Assembly: GCF_009767945.1 (NCBI RefSeq)
Contig: NZ_WSRS01000008.1
Location: 1 to 35,674, forward strand
Reading direction: 5' to 3'
DNA: 35,674 nucleotides
Origin: Streptococcus danieliae
GTDB taxonomy: Bacteria; Bacillota; Bacilli; Lactobacillales; Streptococcaceae
The notes beneath the pieces were generated by a model that made no database searches, had not been told where the DNA came from, and saw only the letters and a program-made list of their open reading frames with translations. Position 1 is the stretch's first letter. Each line of letters starts with the position of its first letter. A program made the translations under genes and the position numbers. This document shows, in pieces, positions 29,980 to 35,674 of this stretch.

Positions 29980-31929
29980 ATGCCTAGTTTATCAAAAAGA
30001 AAACAGCGGAAGCTCAGATCCCAGGGCTATGATTTAGCTTTTTTGAGTCAGATTCAACCACAAGGCAATATTGATTTCCGGAAAAATGATCGTTACTGGA
30101 TTAATGGTGATGGGTATCATACAGTTCTTCATTTTTACGAATATCCATCTAAAGATCTGGATCGTTTTTGGTTGTCGGAACTATTATTGATTCCAGGAAC
30201 CAGAGCATTCTTGTCCCTTTATCGGGAAAATAATAGGGTCTTGGCTCAAGAAATTGCAGATTCGATTGAAGAAAAGTCGACTAGGATTACTGGGAACAGT
30301 AAAATCGCCAATAACCAGAAAGAGCTAGATGAAATCCGAGACCTGGAACTTCTCAATCGAGAAATTGACAAGAAGAATATTGCCATGTTAGGGATGTATG
30401 TTCGAGTGTTTCTATCAGCTTCTACAGAGAGTGAGTTATTTAGAAAAGTCGATGAGGTTAAGGATAAGACTTCTAACTTCAAGTCAACAATTCTTGCAGG
30501 GGAGCTGGATTTTGAATACCATTCTCCCTTCATTCCAGCTAAATACCAGATTGATCTGCCAAACAGTCGCAGGGGGATTCCTGTTCCTGCCCATGATGTG
30601 GCAGGGGGTTATTTTTTTAACCATACCAAGCTCGAGGATCAGCGAGGGGTCTATCTTGGTTGGACTCCCACCAAGGGAGCGGTCAACTTTAATTTCTTAG
30701 AGCGGAATGACCGGCGGACTCGTTCCTTTATGATTTTATCGGGGAACCCTAAAATGGGACAGCGATCATTTTTGTTGAAGCATACTGATGGTCTTTACGC
30801 TAAAGGGCAGTTTATTCGGAATTTTGATGCCAACGGGACTTTCTTAGATCAGACTCGGCAACAACATGGCTTGATTTTGGATTTATCAGGAGAAGCTAAC
30901 CGCATCAATATTTTTCAAGTATTTCCAACAGTCACTAACGAAGACGGGACAGAGGTCGATAAGAAAAAATCCTATAACCTGCATACGCAAAAATTGAAGA
31001 GTATTTTCAAGCTCTTGAATGAGGATGTTAGTGGCGATGATTTAACCACTTTTGGAACCCTCTTAAATGATTTTTATATCTCAGAGGGGCTATGGGCTCG
31101 TAATCCGAAATTGCACCCTGAAAGACTCAAGGCGACTGACCTGGTCAATGAAGAGTATCCGATTCTGTCTGATTTTGTCTTGTATGTAGATGACTATCGT
31201 CGGCAGCTGGAACAGAAGAAGAGTTCCAATGAATCGGAATTAGCTTCGGTCAAACGAATCTACAATACTTTTAACGAACTTCTGACGACGCATGCGGATA
31301 TTTTTGAAGGGACAACAGAGTTTCGAGACATTACTTCAGAACAAGTGGTCACTTTTGATTTTTCTGGACTAAAGGGAACGCCGCAACTTTTAAATGCTCA
31401 AATCTTTTCTGTGCTCTCCCTAGTATCGGCTGATATTGTCAATAATGGAAAACGCTGCAAACAGCTGATGAAAGAGAACCCATCCTTATCTGAGATGGAT
31501 ATGCAGCACTACATTGTAAACATCAGTGAAGCTCAGACCTTGATTAATCCTAAGTATGAAAGCAGTGTGGAGCTTTTAGCAGATATTATTGATTCTATGG
31601 GGGATAACTTTGCAGGTGTCGTTCTATCTGTGAACTCGCTTCGAGGGATTCTTTTTGAGGGAGGTCAAGGCAGTCATAAGGATCCTTATGTAACAGCCGT
31701 GCAGCGGATTTTCGGCTTGATGCAGTATAGAGTTTTTGCTCAGACCGATGAAACCAGTATCCCTTTGTTGGCTCAAGCCCTGGCAGGATCGATGAATCAG
31801 TCAGAATTGGAAACTTTGCCACGTTTGATTAAGGGGCAGTTGTTTTTGAATATTGCTGGGGTGGGGAACCTGGTTTTCAACCAGCAGTTGTTAGCACCAG
31901 AACTAGGCCGCTACGGTGGGATTCAATAA
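29980..31929 (+). CDS. virB4: VirB4-like ATPase with degenerate Walker A and B motifs
   Basis: 649 residues. Residues 1-240 form the remaining VirB4-type N-terminal part (RGVYLGWTPTKGAVNFNFLE). The P-loop position reads LSGNPKMGQRSFLLKH (253-268): the essential lysine and serine/threonine of G-x4-GK(S/T) are Q261 and R262. The Walker B site, usually DE-A-H/W, reads IVNISEAQ with S516-E517, so the aspartate is lost. The rest follows the VirB4 pattern, including SLVSADIV and NIAGVGNLVFNQQLLAPELG near the end. It should sit at the cytoplasmic base of the channel. Either ATP binding is altered or the protein is structural. Confidence 0.8.
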   Translation: MPSLSKRKQRKLRSQGYDLAFLSQIQPQGNIDFRKNDRYWINGDGYHTVLHFYEYPSKDLDRFWLSELLLIPGTRAFLSLYRENNRVLAQEIADSIEEKSTRITGNSKIANNQKELDEIRDLELLNREIDKKNIAMLGMYVRVFLSASTESELFRKVDEVKDKTSNFKSTILAGELDFEYHSPFIPAKYQIDLPNSRRGIPVPAHDVAGGYFFNHTKLEDQRGVYLGWTPTKGAVNFNFLERNDRRTRSFMILSGNPKMGQRSFLLKHTDGLYAKGQFIRNFDANGTFLDQTRQQHGLILDLSGEANRINIFQVFPTVTNEDGTEVDKKKSYNLHTQKLKSIFKLLNEDVSGDDLTTFGTLLNDFYISEGLWARNPKLHPERLKATDLVNEEYPILSDFVLYVDDYRRQLEQKKSSNESELASVKRIYNTFNELLTTHADIFEGTTEFRDITSEQVVTFDFSGLKGTPQLLNAQIFSVLSLVSADIVNNGKRCKQLMKENPSLSEMDMQHYIVNISEAQTLINPKYESSVELLADIIDSMGDNFAGVVLSVNSLRGILFEGGQGSHKDPYVTAVQRIFGLMQYRVFAQTDETSIPLLAQALAGSMNQSELETLPRLIKGQLFLNIAGVGNLVFNQQLLAPELGRYGGIQ

Positions 31930-31944
31930 GGAAAGGAAATCATC

Positions 31945-32193
31945 ATATCACGTAATATTTTTGGATTTATTGGAAGAACAGTAGCTTCTGTTAAGAGTGG
32001 GATTGCTATTCGGAAAGCTGTCATGGAGAAAGAAAAGGCCTATTTTGCCTCCGAAGAATCTGATCCGGAACGCTTAGAGGCACAAAAACAAAGAGATCAA
32101 GAGTTTATCCAATCTCTGAAAAAGCTAGGGGTTGCTGTTCTTGTTTTTCTAGTTTTTTACGCTATTTTAAGAACGATTTTGAATCTTTGGTGA
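31945..32193 (+). CDS. Small single-pass membrane protein with a non-standard start codon
   Basis: 82 residues if read from ATA 31945; the frame has no ATG, GTG or TTG until ATG 32023. An AAGGAAAGG site (31928-31936) lies 8 bases before ATA, after two ATC codons. The product begins SRNIFGFIGRTVASVKSGIA, has a charged middle (EKEKAYFASEESDPERLEAQ) and a C-terminal membrane segment (about 61-78). ATG 32023 would give 56 residues with a weak GGAAAG site. Conservation of the region before 32023 in relatives would settle the start. It lies between VirB4-like and hydrolase genes without a gap and is probably part of the channel. Confidence 0.62.
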   Translation: MSRNIFGFIGRTVASVKSGIAIRKAVMEKEKAYFASEESDPERLEAQKQRDQEFIQSLKKLGVAVLVFLVFYAILRTILNLW

Positions 32194-32203
32194 GGATTGA
32201 ACG

Positions 32204-33811
32204 ATGAAAAAATGGTTAGCTAGTCTCTCTGTTTTTATCGTTATTCTTTGGATGGGGGTTACTCTCCTGGCTGGTATTTTTGGAGCTATTTCGGGAGGTC
32301 AGGATGCCGATTGTTCAGCAGCTGCTACTAGTTCTGGCACTGCTGCTCAAGCTCCAGAAGGAACCAGTGTGACAGAAGATCAACTGCTAGTCGCTAAAAA
32401 GATTCAAGCGGTCGCTTTAGAGTATGGCCTCGATGAAAACAAGGCCTATGGGGCGATTGGAAATGCGGAACAAGAAAGTTCTTTGATGCCGCCTTTTGTG
32501 GAGCTGAATCACCTTTGGAGTTACTGGGCGAATGCCAATAGTGTTGAGGATGCTGTGAGAGAGATTCAGAAACATGGTACCAAGGCGGAGGCCTTGTTTG
32601 TGAACGGATTTAATTCAGTGATTGCTGCTTATGGAGGCGGCCTTAGTGATGAAGGTTACCGAGGTGGTTCCCCTGATGGCAGTCACTGGGTTGGTTTTGG
32701 TATCTGGCAATGGACTGGTTACAACGGGGTTATGCCCTATTTTGATTGGGCAGATGCTAATAAGAAAACTAAGGCCGATATTGATAGTATCTTGTTGTTT
32801 GCTTTCTCAGATAGCAGCGAATTTTTCAAGCCCTATACGGCCGAAGGTGACTATTATTATAAGCGCTTGGAAAAAATTAAGGCCATGCCTGCAGCTAGTT
32901 CGCCAGCCGAAGGAGCTGCCATTTGGCTCAATCACTATGAGTATGCTGGACAAGCTCCAGGCGGAGGTGGTTTGGTTCATCTGGATCAGCGGCAACAATA
33001 TGCGACAAACTGGGCTGTTCGCCTTGGTAAGGAGAAGGTGGACACGGACTATGGGAAATCGATTATTAGCCAGGCCAATACTATGTCGGCTCAGAAAAAT
33101 TCTGAAAAGAACGCAAATAACTGTGGGAAATCCTCCTCCTCTGCCAAAGGTAAGGGTGGGCACCCCTATAATCATGATTACTATTGGACAGCAGCTTTTC
33201 GGACTTACAACAAAGCTCGCACCATAGCAGCAGCTAACTTTGGATTCTCTACTCATAACGGGATTGATGTTGTAGCAGACTGGGGAATTGCCTTCTCGCC
33301 AAAAGGGGAAAAGGGGGAGATCTTTTCAGTTTACAACGGAACCGTTGTCGGCAAGAGTCCTGGTTTTGGCCAAATCCTGATTAAAAGTGAGCCTGCCGAT
33401 ACTGGATTGGATAAACCGGTTGTCCTAGAGTATACCCATCTATTGATTGATGGAGCTTATGGCAATATCCAGATTGGCGATAAGATTGAGGCAGGGCAAC
33501 GAATTGGCACAGAAGGGGATACCGGTTCCCCAGGACTCACTCACTTACATTTCGGGGTTCTAAATGCGGAGGCGGTGGCCAATGGTGTTAACTTGTGGAC
33601 TGGTATTAACTTGGATGAAAAGAATTATGGCGGCAGCGTTGATGATCCTATCATCGATCCAGGTCTCGTGTTGGAAGGCATCGAAGTAGGCTGGTTTGAT
33701 ACAGCTGCGCCTAACTACCTAGGTGATGAATTTATTCAGCCGAACCCCTTACAGATTCGTGTCGATGGTACCACTAAAGAAGATCCGAGACTTGCAGGGA
33801 AAGTTAAGTAG
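32204..33811 (+). CDS. Bifunctional cell-wall hydrolase: lysozyme-like plus M23 endopeptidase (VirB1-like)
   Basis: 535 residues with an N-terminal membrane segment or signal (about 5-30). Residues about 60-290 resemble a phage-tail lysozyme-type domain (AYGAIGNAEQESSL with E89/E91, then VGFGIWQWTG). An asparagine/serine-rich linker follows, then an M23 endopeptidase domain with H351-NGI-D355 and H447-L-H449 as zinc ligands. The pair cuts glycan and peptide bonds to open peptidoglycan for the channel, the role of VirB1 in Gram-positive systems. It faces outward. Both sets of catalytic residues are intact, in contrast to other enzymes in the window. Confidence 0.88.
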   Translation: MKKWLASLSVFIVILWMGVTLLAGIFGAISGGQDADCSAAATSSGTAAQAPEGTSVTEDQLLVAKKIQAVALEYGLDENKAYGAIGNAEQESSLMPPFVELNHLWSYWANANSVEDAVREIQKHGTKAEALFVNGFNSVIAAYGGGLSDEGYRGGSPDGSHWVGFGIWQWTGYNGVMPYFDWADANKKTKADIDSILLFAFSDSSEFFKPYTAEGDYYYKRLEKIKAMPAASSPAEGAAIWLNHYEYAGQAPGGGGLVHLDQRQQYATNWAVRLGKEKVDTDYGKSIISQANTMSAQKNSEKNANNCGKSSSSAKGKGGHPYNHDYYWTAAFRTYNKARTIAAANFGFSTHNGIDVVADWGIAFSPKGEKGEIFSVYNGTVVGKSPGFGQILIKSEPADTGLDKPVVLEYTHLLIDGAYGNIQIGDKIEAGQRIGTEGDTGSPGLTHLHFGVLNAEAVANGVNLWTGINLDEKNYGGSVDDPIIDPGLVLEGIEVGWFDTAAPNYLGDEFIQPNPLQIRVDGTTKEDPRLAGKVK

Positions 33812-33820
33812 GAGGAGACA

Positions 33821-34477
33821 ATGACCCAAAAAAGGAATAGACAGGTGATGGCAGTTGCGACTTTAGCAATGCTAACGATTATTCCATTTACTGTTTATCA
33901 AGTCTTTAATAAGGATAAGCAGAATATGGAGAATCAGTTACTGGGGGAAAAGGCAGCGATTGTAACCTTGGACACTAAGAAAAATAAGGATGAAACCTTG
34001 CTAAAAGCTATTCAAAATGGCCAAACTCTAAAGAATTATGAAGAATTAGAAAACCGGAAAAAGACGGTTTTTGAAGAGTATTTCAAGTTATCGAAAGAGC
34101 TATTGGCAGCTGAAAAAGAGAAGCAGGCGAAAGAAGTCGAGAAACTGAGAGAAAAGATTGATGATGTCATGGTATTAGGTGAGAGTCGGGAACTCTTCCT
34201 TTACCGTGGATCTGATTGGAAAATGGTTCTTAACCGTCAGATTCCTGACTTTACCTTCACAGTACAAGCAGCTGATAGTATTAGTATTGTTGATGGGGAG
34301 GGAAGAACCGTACTTCTCATGAAGGTCTGGTACAATGAGGAGGCGAATAAATTTCAATTGTTGTCTATGGTCAAGACTTTGGAATGGTTGGCGCCGACGG
34401 ATGTCTTTGTACCAGGATCAGGAGAGGTTGGTGTCCTTTCTTCAAGTGAACAAGGGAAGGATGGTGATAATCAATGA
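33821..34477 (+). CDS. Single-pass membrane protein of the channel operon
   Basis: 218 residues, starting after AGGAGGAGACA. One membrane segment (about 9-27) is followed by a helical outside stalk (about 50-115, rich in K and E) and a beta-rich C-terminal domain (LFLYRGSDWKMVLNRQIPDF, then VLLMKVWYNEEANKFQLLS). It overlaps the next gene by 4 bases (ATGA), so the two are coupled and may form a pair in the outer channel, like TcpC or VirB8-type proteins. No family match. Confidence 0.72.
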   Translation: MTQKRNRQVMAVATLAMLTIIPFTVYQVFNKDKQNMENQLLGEKAAIVTLDTKKNKDETLLKAIQNGQTLKNYEELENRKKTVFEEYFKLSKELLAAEKEKQAKEVEKLREKIDDVMVLGESRELFLYRGSDWKMVLNRQIPDFTFTVQAADSISIVDGEGRTVLLMKVWYNEEANKFQLLSMVKTLEWLAPTDVFVPGSGEVGVLSSSEQGKDGDNQ

Positions 34478-35160
34478 GAAAACCGATTAAACTAGAGATC
34501 ATTTTACGGTCGATCATTGTAGTTTTATTGACAGCTCTTCTTGTCTTAGTGCCTTTAACGGTATCTGTATCTAAAAGCCTGATTTCAACAAACCTAGAAC
34601 TAGAGTCTACCCGTAAACTCAAGGAGAAGAAGGAAGAAGAGACTCGAAAACTTGGCCAAGAACTGGGCAGGGAACAGGAAAAACTTGTCCAGGACTTTTT
34701 AGGCTTTCCTCTCAGCGAGCTTAAACAGGATGAACATATTGTGACCGACTATCTCAACACAATCTTCTCTTGGAAAAATGGCCAAGAGTATGATGAGCAA
34801 AGACAGATTTTGGAAGCAGGCGCTGTCAAGGGAAGTGAGGAGCTACTCAAGGTCATTATGCCGCCTAACTATCGGGTTCCTGTTCCCAAGGAACTAGTCG
34901 GAAAAATTAAGGACAATGATATTGATATTAATGGCCTCAAATCAAAATTGGTTCAAACTCAATTAGAACGGCTTTCTTGGTCAAAATCAGCAGCAGCCGA
35001 GGTGACCTATGTAGCTATGATTACCTATCAGGTCTATGTCAATGAAGCAGATCTATCTGGCGACTATAAGACGACTCGTGATATGGTATTTACTTTTAAA
35101 GTATCAGGTACTGATGATAGAAAAGTTACAGAAGTTCAGTATGGATTTGTCCAACAATGA
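34474..35160 (+). CDS. Single-pass membrane protein, VirB8/TcpC-like candidate
   Basis: 228 residues. One membrane segment (about 10-32) is followed by a charged helical stalk (about 45-70) and a compact outside domain with strands at the end (AAEVTYVAMITYQVYVNEAD, then VFTFKVSGTDDRKVTEVQYG). Short N-terminus, one membrane helix, stalk and an NTF2-like domain are the layout of TcpC/VirB8-like scaffolds. It is the last gene of the channel operon; a strong terminator follows 6 bases after its stop. Confidence 0.72.
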   Translation: MRKPIKLEIILRSIIVVLLTALLVLVPLTVSVSKSLISTNLELESTRKLKEKKEEETRKLGQELGREQEKLVQDFLGFPLSELKQDEHIVTDYLNTIFSWKNGQEYDEQRQILEAGAVKGSEELLKVIMPPNYRVPVPKELVGKIKDNDIDINGLKSKLVQTQLERLSWSKSAAAEVTYVAMITYQVYVNEADLSGDYKTTRDMVFTFKVSGTDDRKVTEVQYGFVQQ

Positions 35161-35166
35161 TACAAT

Positions 35167-35205
35167 AAAATACACAATAAGTTATATAATTTATTGTGTA
35201 TTTTT
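35167..35205 (+). terminator. Terminator of the channel operon that holds an AAGTTATATAATT motif
   Basis: A perfect 14-bp stem AAAATACACAATAA/TTATTGTGTATTTT (35167-35180 with 35191-35204) has a 10-base loop. The loop and adjoining stem bases contain AAGTTATATAATT (35179-35191). The A run on the left lets the hairpin work in both directions, although no gene is known on the other strand here. Confidence 0.85.
35179..35191 (+). promoter_or_regulatory. AAGTTATATAATT motif upstream of the parA promoter
   Basis: Identical to the copy at 25787-25799. It lies 16 bases upstream of the parA -35 box, inside the terminator hairpin. Confidence 0.68.
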
Positions 35206-35206
35206 C

Positions 35207-35235
35207 TTGACTTAAAGCCGTATTTATAGGATAAT
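35207..35235 (+). promoter_or_regulatory. Sigma-A promoter of parA
   Basis: TTGACT (35207-35212), a 17-bp spacer and GATAAT (35230-35235), the best consensus promoter in the window. A reverse copy of the AAGTTATATAATT motif follows at 35247-35259, just past the expected start, as expected of an operator. Confidence 0.82.
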
Positions 35236-35246
35236 AGAGTCAGATG

Positions 35247-35259
35247 AATTATATAACTT
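35247..35259 (-). promoter_or_regulatory. Reverse-complement copy of AAGTTATATAATT at the parA start
   Basis: AATTATATAACTT is the exact reverse complement of the 35179 copy; the two flank the parA promoter 68 bp apart in opposite orientation. Confidence 0.7.
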
Positions 35260-35281
35260 TTCTATTTAAGAAGGGGGGGTT

Positions 35282-35494
35282 ATGAAGATACAAACCATTA
35301 ACCTTGATAAAGGTGGCGGTGGAAAAAGTAGTCATGCTTATAATCAGGCGTGGTGGTTGGCTACTGAAAAGAATAAGCGGGTCTTATTGATTGATGGTGC
35401 CAGGGAATGTAATCTTAGTCACTCCTTTGATGTGACCAGTGAAAAAACCATCTATGATATTTTTCAGACGGGAGAGTATGAAGGGCACCTCTAA
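35282..35494 (+). pseudogene. parA: ParA/Soj-like partition ATPase, truncated after residue 70
   Basis: The start follows a GGGGGG-rich ribosome site. Residues 1-70 match the N-terminus of ParA: the deviant Walker A DKGGGGKSS (about 9-17), a long helix, then RVLLIDGARECNLSHSF, where ParA proteins usually have LLIDGD or LLIDxDxQ. It then reads TIYDIFQTGEYEGHL and stops. ParA proteins are about 250-270 residues, so most of the ATPase, including Walker B, is gone. The base composition changes at about 35485 into IS-like sequence, so an insertion cut the gene. The remainder, if present, lies beyond the window. Partition would keep the element when it is extrachromosomal. Confidence 0.82.
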
Positions 35495-35674
35495 AAACCA
35501 GAAGTATTCCGTCATATAAAAAAAGAAGGGACGCTTGCCCTCTAATTTCCAGCAAGAGTCCTTGTATTTCCTACTTTTCTATCCCGATTATCGGGAGAAT
35601 TCTGATTTTTGGGCGCACTAAGCCCATGTATTCAAATTCAGTCGTTTGATCTGTTCAAAACGACAAATATTGTA
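35485..35674 (-). mobile_element. End of an insertion sequence or other foreign segment interrupting parA (family unknown)
   Basis: From about 35485 the sequence no longer codes for ParA. The likely end is near GGGCACCTCTAAAAACCAG. On the minus strand, an open frame from the window edge ends at a TAG near 35618-35620 and reads YNICRFEQIKRLNLNTWA, which could be the C-terminus of a transposase. Between them are short hairpins: CCCGAT/ATCGGG-like at about 35583-35595 and GGGC/GCCC at about 35609-35624. I cannot name the IS family, and the exact boundary needs the other end. Confidence 0.5.

Noticed and set aside
32622-33256. Long open frames on both strands within the lysozyme/M23 gene
   Set aside because: They lie in other frames of a gene with clear conserved domains, lack ribosome sites and give no recognisable protein.
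1-35674. tRNA genes, rRNA, attachment sites, integrase or CRISPR array
   Set aside because: I saw no tRNA-like cloverleaf, integrase gene, terminal repeats of the element or repeat-spacer array; the ends of the element lie outside the window.
35495-35674. Naming the IS element (ISL3, IS3, IS1182 or IS30 type)
   Set aside because: The end sequence and the last 18 residues of the possible transposase are not enough to assign a family without a database search.

Overview
The window is about 35.7 kb of an integrative conjugative element, or a large conjugative plasmid, of a low-GC Gram-positive host, most likely Streptococcus. The reasons are an LPNTG sortase-anchored surface protein tail, strong AGGAGG ribosome sites, Firmicutes-type transfer genes and moderately AT-rich codon use. 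Nearly everything reads left to right and makes one conjugation system: a MobL/MobP2-type relaxase, a VirD4-type coupling protein of the large Gram-positive class, VirB2/B3/B4/B6-like proteins, a bifunctional cell-wall hydrolase and a ParA fragment. A TnGBS-like or MOB_L-type element is my best guess for the family, but I cannot place it firmly without a search.

Layout. 1-177 is the C-terminal end of a wall-anchored surface protein, then a terminator. 245-2811 is a run of small, tightly packed accessory genes, several with TTG starts, including a membrane thioredoxin-like protein. 2797-3732 is the only minus-strand gene, a cysteine/histidine-rich orphan. 3806-5572 holds a membrane coiled-coil protein and two small proteins. 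5598-5819 is a likely oriT: two blocks of three GTGTGTT iterons repeated at 43 bp, a nested three-hairpin structure, then two more iterons just after a promoter. 5878-10717 is the DNA-processing operon: two ribbon-helix-helix-like proteins, an EndA-like protein without its catalytic motif, another small DNA-binding candidate, an HTH plus PD-(D/E)XK-like protein, and the relaxase. 10718-11061 is non-coding, with three hairpins and two internal promoter-like sites. 11062-18875 holds a small gene and a 2513-residue polyvalent protein (TOPRIM primase, repeats, ArdC-like and metallopeptidase regions). 18966-20801 is a ClpA-like AAA+ protein with altered pore loops. 20869-35160 is the secretion channel: pilin, VirB8-like candidate, coupling protein, lipoprotein, VirB6-like, BRCT protein, VirB3-like, a separate VirB4 N-terminal domain, a VirB4-like protein with degenerate nucleotide-binding motifs, a small membrane protein with a non-standard start, a lysozyme/M23 hydrolase and two membrane proteins. 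35282-35494 is a ParA cut short by foreign, IS-like sequence that runs off the window.

The most striking result is regulatory. Almost every transfer operon starts with the same promoter-like element: (C)CC/CTC-TTTaca, exactly 21 bp, then a TATGAT/TAGACT/TATACT-type -10 box, with no usable -35 box at 17 bp. Eight good copies and one weaker copy drive separate operons, most of them ended by an intrinsic terminator. This looks like one regulon under an element-specific activator. The lipoprotein gene and parA instead have ordinary sigma-A promoters, and a second shared motif, AAGTTATATAATT, lies beside them and upstream of the coupling-protein operon. Alongside this, several enzymes of the system look catalytically disarmed by their motifs: the EndA-like protein (DRGH changed to VPSQ), the VirB4-like ATPase (Walker A lysine and Walker B aspartate lost) and the ClpA-like protein (both pore loops changed).
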